Source: Actinomadura sp. GC306
GTDB lineage: Bacteria > Actinomycetota > Actinomycetes > Streptosporangiales > Streptosporangiaceae
Reading direction: 5' to 3'
NCBI RefSeq assembly: GCF_004348665.1
Contig: NZ_SMKM01000034.1
Span: 1-34,924, forward strand
Length of the DNA stretch: 34,924 bases
Made by a program: the position numbers and the translations under genes. Positions 6,542 through 13,764 of this stretch are shown piece by piece. How positions within the stretch are numbered: position 1 is the first letter of the stretch; each line of letters opens with the position of its first letter. The notes below the pieces were generated by a model. The model was not told where the DNA came from, did no database searches, and was given only the letters and a program-made list of their open reading frames with translations.

Positions 6542-7792
6542 ATGGTGTGCTGCTGGAAGAATGGCCGTGTGCGTGACCAGGGGAACGAGGGCGGGACGGG
6601 CCTGGCGGGTTTCCGCCGCTACACCTGGTGGGCGGTCCCGGGGACCAGCGTGGCGCTCCTCGTCCTGTTCACCGGCGACTGGATCCTGGACGGCGCGGTG
6701 CCGGTCCGGCTGCGGATCCTGTGCGCCGCCGCGCTGGTCATCGAGGTGGCCGCGGTCGTGGTGCTCCTCAACCGGCGCATGTCGGCCGGCGGGCAGCCGC
6801 CACCCCGACCGCCGGCGGGCTGGCCGGCCGCCGGGGCGCTCGCCGCGCTCGTGCTGGCCCTGTGCCCGCTCGCGCTGCGCGACTACGGGCTGTGGCCCAT
6901 CGCGCCCGCCATCATGACGGCGGTCGCGGCGACCTACCTCGACGGGCCGCGCCGCAGGTGGCTGGTCATCGGCGCGGTGCTCCTCGCGGCGCTGCCGGGC
7001 GGCGCCGTCAGCCTGGCGACCGGGGACGGCCGGCTCCTGTACGCGGCGCTGTTCCCGCCCGGGGTCACGGCGTTCGTCGTCTGGGCGATGCTCGGCCCCC
7101 TGTGGGCCTGGGACATCGCCGGGCGGCTGGACGAGGCGCGCCGACTGTCGGCGGAGCTGGCCGTCAAGGACGAGCGGCTGCGCTTCGCCGCCGACCTGCA
7201 CGACATCCAGGGCCACCACCTCCAGGTCATCGCCCTGAAGAGCGAGCTGGCCGCCCGGCTCGCCGAGGCCGACCCGGAACGCGCCACGGCCGAGATGAGG
7301 GAGGTGCAGCGCCTCGCCACGGACGCCCTCCGCGACACCCGCGCCGTCGTGCGGGGCTACCGCCGCACCAGCCTGGACGACGAGATCGCCAACGCCACCC
7401 GCGTCCTGGCCTCCGCCGGCATCGACGCCCGCACCACAGCGGACCCCGCCGCCGTCGGCGAGACCGCCCGCCACCTGCTGGGACTGGTGATGCGGGAGGC
7501 CACCACCAACCTCCTCCGCCACAGCCGGGCACATCACGCGACGATCGACTACCGCGTCACCGCTGGCGTCGCGCGGCTCCGGGTGAGCAACGACGGCGTC
7601 CTCGACAGCCCTGACGACGTCCCCTCCGGCACCGGCCTGCGGGGCCTCGCCGCCCGGCTGGCCGCCGCGGGCGGCGACCTCGCCTGGACCCGCGACGGCG
7701 ACCGGTTCGAGGTCACGGCATCGCTGCCCGCCGTCCCGGCCGAGGAAGGCCGGGCCGGCGAGGTGGCGGGAGTGGGGGAGGGGCCGCGATGA
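6542..7792 (+). CDS. DesK/NarX-type sensor histidine kinase
   Basis: A protein of up to 416 aa. It begins with about five or six hydrophobic segments (residues 30-190), then a HisKA_3 dimerisation domain with the phospho-acceptor His220 in RFAADLHDIQGHHLQ. An HATPase_c domain follows, with an N-box (REATTNLLRHS) and a G-box (SGTGLRGLAARLAAAGG). The frame opens at ATG 6542. An in-frame GTG at 6569 has GGAAG about 9 bases upstream and is an equally good start, removing nine Cys/Trp-containing residues. The ATGA overlap with the regulator gene shows a coupled pair. It senses an unknown membrane signal. Confidence 0.88.
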   Translation: MVCCWKNGRVRDQGNEGGTGLAGFRRYTWWAVPGTSVALLVLFTGDWILDGAVPVRLRILCAAALVIEVAAVVVLLNRRMSAGGQPPPRPPAGWPAAGALAALVLALCPLALRDYGLWPIAPAIMTAVAATYLDGPRRRWLVIGAVLLAALPGGAVSLATGDGRLLYAALFPPGVTAFVVWAMLGPLWAWDIAGRLDEARRLSAELAVKDERLRFAADLHDIQGHHLQVIALKSELAARLAEADPERATAEMREVQRLATDALRDTRAVVRGYRRTSLDDEIANATRVLASAGIDARTTADPAAVGETARHLLGLVMREATTNLLRHSRAHHATIDYRVTAGVARLRVSNDGVLDSPDDVPSGTGLRGLAARLAAAGGDLAWTRDGDRFEVTASLPAVPAEEGRAGEVAGVGEGPR

Positions 7793-8391
7793 TCCGCCTG
7801 CTGATCGCCGACGACGAGGAGATGCTCCGCAGCGCCCTGGCGGCCCTGCTCGCGCTCGAAGAGGACCTCGTCGTCGTCGCCGAGGCGGCCACGTCCACCG
7901 ACGCGGTCCGGCTGGCGCGCGAGCACCGCCCGGACATCGCGGTCCTGGACCTGGAGATGCCGCCCACGGACGGGCTGCGCGCCGCCGAGGAGATCCGGGC
8001 CGCGACGCCGGCGCAGATCGTCCTGGTCACCCGGCACGCGCGACCCGCGGTGCTGCGCCGCGCCCTGGCCGCCGGGGTGCGCGGCTTCGTTCCCAAGACG
8101 ACCCCGGCCGCCCGCCTCGCCGAGATCATCCGCGACGTCGCCGCCGGCCGCCGCTACGTCGATCCCGACATCGCTGCCTCCGCCCTCACGGAGGACGAGT
8201 GCCCCCTCACCGAACGCGAACTGGAGGTCCTCGCCGCGGCACGCACCGGCGCGTCCGTCAACGAGATCGCCGCCCAGGTCCACCTGGCCCCGGGAACCGT
8301 CCGCAACTACCTGTCGGCCGCGATGACCAAGCTGCACGCCTCCACCCGGCACGCCGCCGCCCACCACGCCTGGCAACAGGGCTGGATCTAG
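7789..8391 (+). CDS. NarL/DesR-type response regulator
   Basis: A 200-aa protein. The receiver domain (1-120) carries the acidic pair D8/D9, phospho-acceptor Asp54 in VLDLEMP, a Thr in LVTRHAR and Lys in FVPKTT. A LuxR-type HTH occupies about residues 136-195 (LTERELEVLAAARTGASVNEIAAQVHLAPGTVRNYLSAAMTKL). It is the partner of the kinase it overlaps by 4 bases. Likely targets are the ATGACA sites upstream of that kinase and the divergent membrane genes. A large inverted repeat starts 27 bases past the stop. Confidence 0.92.
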   Translation: MIRLLIADDEEMLRSALAALLALEEDLVVVAEAATSTDAVRLAREHRPDIAVLDLEMPPTDGLRAAEEIRAATPAQIVLVTRHARPAVLRRALAAGVRGFVPKTTPAARLAEIIRDVAAGRRYVDPDIAASALTEDECPLTERELEVLAAARTGASVNEIAAQVHLAPGTVRNYLSAAMTKLHASTRHAAAHHAWQQGWI

Positions 8392-8418
8392 CGCGGCGAC
8401 CACACCGGGTCAGCAAGC

Positions 8419-8482
8419 CGTTGACTTGCGGCGTGTTGTTGTTATCCGGCCTCCCATAACAACGACACGCCGCAAGTCAACG
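8419..8482. repeat. 27-bp near-perfect inverted repeat (hairpin element)
   Basis: The arms 8419-8445 and 8456-8482 are complementary over all 27 positions except one T:G wobble. They enclose a 10-base loop, CCGGCCTCCC. The arms start CGTTGACTTGCGGCGTG and end with an unusually AT-rich GTTGTTGTTAT, quite unlike the flanking DNA. It lies between the response-regulator stop and the alcohol dehydrogenase gene. It could terminate the two-component operon, but the stem is far longer than a terminator needs and no T-run follows. A dispersed palindromic repeat is an alternative. Confidence 0.85.
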
Positions 8483-8552
8483 AAGTCGGGCGAGATCTTT
8501 AGGGCTTCGGGGGCGGGGGTAGGGCACTTGGACGTCTAGAAGGAGTTGCCGC

Positions 8553-9677
8553 ATGCCGGATGCAGTGTCAGAGCCCCGGGAGATCACCGCCGCCGTCGTG
8601 AAGGAGAAGGGCGCGTTCGAGCTGGCGCCGGCCGTGCTGGAACCCCCGCGCGACGACGAGGTGCTCGTCCGCGTCGTCGCCGCCGGCCTGTGCCACACGG
8701 ACCTGGTGGTCCGCGACCAGGTCTACCCCGTCCCGCTGCCGGTCGTTCTCGGGCACGAGGGCGCGGGCGTCGTCGAGGCGGTCGGCTCCGCCGTGGAGAA
8801 GGTGGCGCCGGGCGACCACGTCGCCGTCAGCTTCCTGCCCTGCGGCCGGTGCCGCCCGTGCCTGGACGGGTCGCCCGCCAGCTGCGCGAACTTCAACGAC
8901 ATCAACTTCGCCGGGCAGCGCCCGGACGGTTCGCACGCGCTGAGCCTTCCCGGCGGGGGGACGCTGCACGACCGGTTCTTCGGGCAGTCGTCGTTCGCCA
9001 CCTACGCGATCGCGAACGAGCGCAACACCGTCAAGGTGCGCGAGGACGCGCCGCTGGAGCTGGTCGGTCCGCTCGGCTGCGGCATCCAGACCGGCGCCGG
9101 CACCGTCCTGCACGCCCTTGAGGTGGGGCCGGGCGCGACGTTCGCCGTGATGGGCGCGGGCGCCGTGGGGCTGAGCGCGGTGATGGCCGCACGGGTGGCC
9201 GGCGCGACCACGATCATCGCCGTCGACGTCGTCCCGTCCAGGCTGGAACTGGCCGCCGAGCTCGGCGCCACGCACGTGGTCAACGGGGCCGAGCAGGACG
9301 CGGTCGCCGAGATCCGGCGCATCACCGGCGGCGGCGTCGACCGCGCCCTGGACACCACCGGCCTGCCCGCCCTCATCGGCCAGGCGGTCGAGGCGCTGCG
9401 GCAGCAGGGGAGCGCGGCCGTCCTCGGCGCCTCCAGCCCGGACGCGAAGATCGAGCTGCCGGCCAACGCGTTCATGCAGAGCTGCAAGACGCTCATGGGC
9501 GTCGTGGAGGGCGACAGCGTCCCGGACGTGTTCGTCCCCCAGCTCCTCGACCTCTACATGCAGGGCCGCTTCCCGTTCGACCGCCTGGTCCGCTTCTACG
9601 ACTTCGACCAGATCCAGCAGGCCGCCGCCGACACCGAATCCGGCGCCGTCGTCAAACCGATCCTCCGCATGTCCTGA
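8553..9677 (+). CDS. Zinc-dependent (aryl-)alcohol dehydrogenase, MDR family
   Basis: A 374-aa medium-chain dehydrogenase/reductase oxidising an alcohol to an aldehyde with NAD(P)+. The catalytic zinc ligands are Cys47 (GLCHTD), His68 with Glu69 (GHEG) and the Cys in PLGCGIQTG. The structural zinc cysteines are C97, C100, C103 and C111. The Rossmann motif is MGAGAVGLSAV. The GLCHTD...NFAGQRPDG pattern is close to benzyl/aryl-alcohol dehydrogenases. The start is ATG 8553 with AAGGAG 7 bases upstream. Its end overlaps the convergent AraC gene by 26 bases. A role with the nearby adenylate-forming enzymes in aromatic or acyl catabolism is inference. Confidence 0.9.
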   Translation: MPDAVSEPREITAAVVKEKGAFELAPAVLEPPRDDEVLVRVVAAGLCHTDLVVRDQVYPVPLPVVLGHEGAGVVEAVGSAVEKVAPGDHVAVSFLPCGRCRPCLDGSPASCANFNDINFAGQRPDGSHALSLPGGGTLHDRFFGQSSFATYAIANERNTVKVREDAPLELVGPLGCGIQTGAGTVLHALEVGPGATFAVMGAGAVGLSAVMAARVAGATTIIAVDVVPSRLELAAELGATHVVNGAEQDAVAEIRRITGGGVDRALDTTGLPALIGQAVEALRQQGSAAVLGASSPDAKIELPANAFMQSCKTLMGVVEGDSVPDVFVPQLLDLYMQGRFPFDRLVRFYDFDQIQQAAADTESGAVVKPILRMS

Positions 9678-10674
9678 GCGGGCCGCCTTCCGGGCGGGCG
9701 GTGGGCGGCGGCGTGCCGGGGGCCGCGAGGGCGGCCGCCCGGTGCTCGCGGGGGCTCATGCCGTAGCGGGCGCGGAAGGCGCGGCTGAGGCCGGGCGCGT
9801 CCGGCATGCCCCAGCGGGCGCCGATCTCCGCGATGGACCTCCCGGCGAGCCGCGGCGCGGCCAGGTCGTCGAAGCAGCGGCGCAGCCGCTCCTCGCGCAG
9901 CCAGCGCCCGAACGTGGTGCCCTCGCGGGCGAACAGCCGGTGGAGCTGGCGCAGCGAGATGCTGTGGGCCGCCGCGACCTTCGGCGGGGACAGGCACGGG
10001 TCGGACAGGTGGAGCTGCATGTAGAGCCGGACCCGGTGCGGCAGTTCCTCCCCCGGCGCGGTCGGCGGACGGTCGAGCCCGCCGAAGGGGGCGAGCGCGG
10101 TCGCGATGAGGTCCAGCGCCATCTCGGCGAGCCGTTCCCCGGTCTCCGGGCTCGCCGCGTCCGCGACCCGGGTGGCGTTGACGATGAACGGGGAGACCAG
10201 GCGGCCGATCATGGAGTCGACCGCGATCCGGTGGGCCGTGGCGCCGTCCGGCTCGATGCCGCGCTCGCGCAGCGCGGCGCGAGGGAACTGCAGCACCAGG
10301 TGGTCGAACCGCGGGCCCTGGAAGTCCACCAGGTAGGGGCGCCTGCTGTCGAACAGCGCCAGGTCGCCCGGCCGTAGGACGGCCCGCCGCCCGTCCTGGT
10401 GGCCGATGGTCCGGCCGTTGAGCTGCAGCGCGAGCAGGCAGACGTCCTCCTCCGCCGCGCGCAGGTGGCGGCGGGACCGCTCGGCGGTCATCGGGTCGGT
10501 CACGATGCGGGTGGCGCGGATCGGCCCGACGTGGTGGTCCCGCACCATGCCGCGGAAGCTCCCGCCGCCGGTCTGGGCCACGTCCAGCTTGATGAAGGTC
10601 GAGCAGATGACCTCGTGCCAGTACGCGATCCGGTCGCGCGGCGCGACCTGTTCGGTGGAGAGCACCCGTCCCAC
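9652..10674 (-). CDS. AraC-family transcriptional regulator (AraC-binding-like N-domain)
   Basis: A 340-aa protein. The N-terminal half (EQVAPRDRIAYWHEVICSTFIKLDV..., VCLLALQLNGRT, LRPGDLALFDSRRPY) is the cupin-like AraC-binding-like domain. The C-terminal 100 residues hold two HTH units (VAAAHSISLRQLHRLFAREGTTFGRWLREERLRRC; SIAEIGARWGMPDAPGLSRAFRARYGMSPREHR). GTG 10674 fits a -10 box TAGCGT at 10683-10688, which would give a near-leaderless mRNA; GTG 10665 is an alternative. It is divergent from the adenylate-forming enzyme operon, its likely target, and converges on the alcohol dehydrogenase gene. Confidence 0.88.
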   Translation of the reverse strand: MGRVLSTEQVAPRDRIAYWHEVICSTFIKLDVAQTGGGSFRGMVRDHHVGPIRATRIVTDPMTAERSRRHLRAAEEDVCLLALQLNGRTIGHQDGRRAVLRPGDLALFDSRRPYLVDFQGPRFDHLVLQFPRAALRERGIEPDGATAHRIAVDSMIGRLVSPFIVNATRVADAASPETGERLAEMALDLIATALAPFGGLDRPPTAPGEELPHRVRLYMQLHLSDPCLSPPKVAAAHSISLRQLHRLFAREGTTFGRWLREERLRRCFDDLAAPRLAGRSIAEIGARWGMPDAPGLSRAFRARYGMSPREHRAAALAAPGTPPPTARPEGGPLRTCGGSV

Positions 10675-10682
10675 GGAAGCAA

Positions 10683-10790
10683 CGCTAGGACGGTGGATTC
10701 CGCCGGACAAGCCGTGACTTGTCGCTCCGTGCCAGATCGCTTGTCGCTGCGCGCAACGACCGCCCGCCGCCCGGATCCGCCTCCTAGCGT
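10683..10790. promoter_or_regulatory. Divergent promoters and candidate AraC-type operator
   Basis: The direct repeat CTTGTCGCT occurs at 10718-10726 and 10740-10748, exactly 22 bp apart (two helical turns), the spacing AraC-family dimers favour. The first copy also pairs with GACAAG 6 bases upstream. The same octamer CCTAGCGT, containing a TAGCGT -10 box, occurs once on each strand: minus at 10683-10688 facing the regulator, plus at 10785-10790 facing the enzyme operon. This implies both promoters are of one class and controlled from the repeats between them. Confidence 0.5.
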
Positions 10791-10822
10791 CGTCGGCATC
10801 TCCGGACATACGAGGAGGGAAC

Positions 10823-12382
10823 ATGCTGATCAGAGCGGGAATGCTGCCGGTCGACGCGGCGGCGCGGTTCGCCGGGCGGACGGCGCTCACCACCCCCGGC
10901 GGCACCCAGACGTTCGCGGAACTGGACGCGTTGGCCAACCGCGTCGCGACCGGCCTGGCCGCCCTCGGCGTCGGCGTGGGGGAGCGGGTCGGCGTGCTCT
11001 CCCACAACCGGGCCGAGGTCGTGCACGCCTGGCTGGGATGCGAGCGGGCCGGGATCGTCCGGGTCGTCCTGCACAGCCACTTCGACATGGCCGCGCACGC
11101 GGACCTGCTGGAGCAGGTCGGCGCCCGCGGGCTGGTCTTCGACACCCGCTTCGCCGGGGACGTCGAGGCGCACCTGGACCGGCTCGGCGACCTCCTGCTG
11201 ATCGCGGTGGGCGAGGAGACGCCGTCCTGGGCGATCTCCTGGGCGGACGTGCTGGCGGCCGGGTCCCCGGTGGCCGAGCCCCTGGACGTGGACGAGGACT
11301 CGCCCGCGTTCATCCAGCCCACCTCGGGCACCACCGGCCCGCCCAAGCCCTGGACGGTCAGCCACCGCTCGTGGGCGGCGGTGATCGACCAGAACCTCCA
11401 CCACGTCGACACGTTCGCCCCCGGGCTCGAACCGGTCGGCCCGTCCGACGTCGTGCTGCACGCGCACGCGCTGCAGTGGGCGACGGGCTTCCAGCTGCTC
11501 TACCCGTACCTCGTCCGCGGTGCCCGGACGGTGCTCGTGGACGACTCCGCCTTCGACCCCGCCCACGTCCTGGACGTCATGCTCGCCGAGGGCGTCACCG
11601 GCCTCCTGCTGCCGGCGCCGATGCTCGACCCGATCCTGGACCTCGTCGAGCTGTACGGCGGCATCGACCACTACCTGCGCAGGCTGGTGGTGTTCTTCGC
11701 GACCCCCGAGATCCTGGAGCGCGCGGCCGTCCTGCTGGGGCCGGTGTGGTGCCACGGGTTCGGCTCGACGGAACAGGGCGCGGTCACCACCCGCCTGCTG
11801 GCCTCGGACGTCGCCGAGGACCCGGAGCGGATCACCAGTGTGGGGCGGCCCGCGTCCCCGTTCTTCGAGGTGGCCGTCGTGGACGACGCGGGCCGGCGCG
11901 TCCCCGCGGGCCGGCTGGGCGAGATCGTCGTGCGCAGCGCGATGTCGATCGGCCACTACTGGGGCATGCCCGAGCGCACCGCGGACGCCTTCCTGCCCGG
12001 CGACTGGTTCCGGCCCGCCGACGTCGGCTACCTGGACGAGGACGGCTTCCTCTACTACGTCGACCGCGCCGCCGACTCGATCCCGACGTCGTCCGGCAGC
12101 GTGTACCCGCACGCGGTGGAGGCGGCGGTGCTGAAGCACCCGGCGGTCGCCAACTGCGGGGTCGTCGGGCTCGGGGACGACCGGGTCGTGGCCGCGGTCG
12201 TGCTCAAGGACGGGTTCGCCGACAACGAGGTCCTGCGGGCGGACATCGACCGCACGGCCGCGCCGGGGCTGTTCCCGCACGAGCGGCCCGAGATCCTCGT
12301 CGTGGACGAGCTGCCCTGCGTGCTCGACGGGGCGAAGGTGCAGCGCGCCGTCCTGCGCGAACGGCTGGCGGCGGGGTCGTGA
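10823..12382 (+). CDS. Acyl-CoA ligase-like adenylate-forming enzyme (intact)
   Basis: A 519-aa class I adenylate-forming enzyme, expected to activate a carboxylic acid as acyl-AMP and load it onto CoA or a carrier. The ATP loop starts at residue 167 (TSGTTGPPKPW), A5 is GSTEQGAVTT, A7 is GDWFRPADVGYLDEDGFLYYVDR with its Asp, the hinge region ends SSGSVYPHAVE, and the catalytic A10 Lys505 is in LDGAKVQRAVL. The ribosome site GAGGAGGGA precedes ATG 10823. The next gene overlaps as GTGA, so both are one operon. The substrate is unknown. Confidence 0.85.
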   Translation: MLIRAGMLPVDAAARFAGRTALTTPGGTQTFAELDALANRVATGLAALGVGVGERVGVLSHNRAEVVHAWLGCERAGIVRVVLHSHFDMAAHADLLEQVGARGLVFDTRFAGDVEAHLDRLGDLLLIAVGEETPSWAISWADVLAAGSPVAEPLDVDEDSPAFIQPTSGTTGPPKPWTVSHRSWAAVIDQNLHHVDTFAPGLEPVGPSDVVLHAHALQWATGFQLLYPYLVRGARTVLVDDSAFDPAHVLDVMLAEGVTGLLLPAPMLDPILDLVELYGGIDHYLRRLVVFFATPEILERAAVLLGPVWCHGFGSTEQGAVTTRLLASDVAEDPERITSVGRPASPFFEVAVVDDAGRRVPAGRLGEIVVRSAMSIGHYWGMPERTADAFLPGDWFRPADVGYLDEDGFLYYVDRAADSIPTSSGSVYPHAVEAAVLKHPAVANCGVVGLGDDRVVAAVVLKDGFADNEVLRADIDRTAAPGLFPHERPEILVVDELPCVLDGAKVQRAVLRERLAAGS

Positions 12383-13758
12383 ACGCCACCCGGGCCGCCC
12401 TCCTCGCCGCCGAGGACCGCGTGCTGCTGCGCGACGAAGCGGGCCGGACGCGCACCGGGGAGGAGCTCGCCGGGCGGGTCGACCGGCTCGCCGGGGCGCT
12501 GGCCGGGCGCGGCCTGGCGGGCGGGCGGATCGGACTGTGGCACACCAACGCGATCGCGGCCGTCGAGGCGTCCCTCGCGGTCGAGTGGCTCGGCGCGACG
12601 CGGGTGCCCGTCGATCCCGGCGCGGCGCCCGCCGAGGCCGCCGCGATCTGGACGGCCGCCGACGCGGACGCCGTCCTGGCCGACCGCGAGCACGCCGGCG
12701 GCGGCGCGCTGGTGCACGATGACGACGAGCCGCTGACCGGACCGCCGGCGCCGCCCGTGCCGGAGGTCCCCGCGGACCGCACCCTGCTGCTCTACCCGCG
12801 GGCCGTCCGCGGCGGGGAGCTGATGGCGGTGCCGATCTCGTACGGCAACTGGGAGGCCACGATGTCCGCCAACACCGCCCTCTACCGGGGTGGCGGCTAC
12901 GGGCCCGGCTTCGGGCCGGACGAGTGCTTCCTCACCGTCCAGCAGCTCATGCACGGCACCGGGCTCGTCGGGACGTTCCCGTTCCTCCGGATGGGGCTGC
13001 CGCAGGTGATCGTGCGCCGGTTCGACGCGGACGCCGTCCTCGACCTGCTCCGGTCCGGCACGGTCACCTCGACGATGATGGTCACCGGCATGGTCACCCG
13101 GCTCGCCGCCGCGGTCCGGCGCCGTCCGGGCGGGCTGGGCTCGCTGCGCCGCCTGCTCTACGGCGGGGCGCCCCTGCCGCCGGAGGAGCTGCGGGACGTC
13201 GCGCTCGTGCTCGGGGACGTCCTCGTCCAGATCTACGGCCGCCTTGAGGGCGGCTGGCCGCTCACCGTCCTCGACCAGGCCGACCACCGGGCCGTGGCCG
13301 AGGGCGACATGTCGCGGGCGGGGAGCTGCGGCCGTCCCGTCGCCGAGGCCGGGGAGCTGCGCATCGCGCCGTCCGGGGAGGTACGGGTCCGGTCGCCGAT
13401 GGTGGTCGCCGAGTACGCCGACGCCGACGGCTGGTGCTCACTGGGCGACCTCGGCCGCCTGGAGGACGGCCACCTCCACCTCCGCGGCCGGCTCGACCGG
13501 ATGATCAACACCGGCTACCACGTGTACCCGCAGGAGATCGAGGACGCCGTCCGCCGGATCCCCGGGGTGGCCGGCGTCCTCGTGCGCGGCGAACCCGACG
13601 GGCGGCACGGCGAGGCCGTCGTCGCCCACATCGTCCCCAGCGGCGGCACGTCCCCCGGGCCGCTGGTCGCCCGGATCGAGGCCGAGCTGAGATCCCGGTT
13701 CGCGCGGTACAAGGTCCCGCGCCGCTTCCTGATCACCGACGACCTGCCCGAGGACTGA
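12379..13758 (+). CDS. Degenerate adenylate-forming enzyme homologue lacking A3 loop and A10 lysine
   Basis: A 459-aa protein with the overall acyl-CoA ligase fold: an N-terminal domain, LLYGGAPLPPEEL (A4-like), IYGRLEGG (A5), GWCSLGDLGRLEDGHLHLRGRLDRMINTGYHVYPQEIEDA (A7/A8) and a short C-domain. Two essential elements are missing. The ATP-binding loop position reads LLLYPRAVRGGELMAVP instead of a TSGTTG-x-PK form, and the chain stops at FLITDDLPED, exactly where the catalytic A10 lysine segment should begin. In the +1 frame the sequence continues GLTGFRRVR, resembling an A10 tail without its Lys. GTG 12379 overlaps the upstream stop. It is either a non-catalytic partner or a decaying duplicate. 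Confidence 0.75.
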   Translation: MNATRAALLAAEDRVLLRDEAGRTRTGEELAGRVDRLAGALAGRGLAGGRIGLWHTNAIAAVEASLAVEWLGATRVPVDPGAAPAEAAAIWTAADADAVLADREHAGGGALVHDDDEPLTGPPAPPVPEVPADRTLLLYPRAVRGGELMAVPISYGNWEATMSANTALYRGGGYGPGFGPDECFLTVQQLMHGTGLVGTFPFLRMGLPQVIVRRFDADAVLDLLRSGTVTSTMMVTGMVTRLAAAVRRRPGGLGSLRRLLYGGAPLPPEELRDVALVLGDVLVQIYGRLEGGWPLTVLDQADHRAVAEGDMSRAGSCGRPVAEAGELRIAPSGEVRVRSPMVVAEYADADGWCSLGDLGRLEDGHLHLRGRLDRMINTGYHVYPQEIEDAVRRIPGVAGVLVRGEPDGRHGEAVVAHIVPSGGTSPGPLVARIEAELRSRFARYKVPRRFLITDDLPED

Positions 13759-13764
13759 CCGGCT

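Noticed and set aside
9652-11412. 586-codon version of the AraC-type regulator
   Set aside because: The extra N-terminus runs antisense through the adenylate-forming enzyme gene and the promoter region; the family's N-terminus fits GTG 10674.
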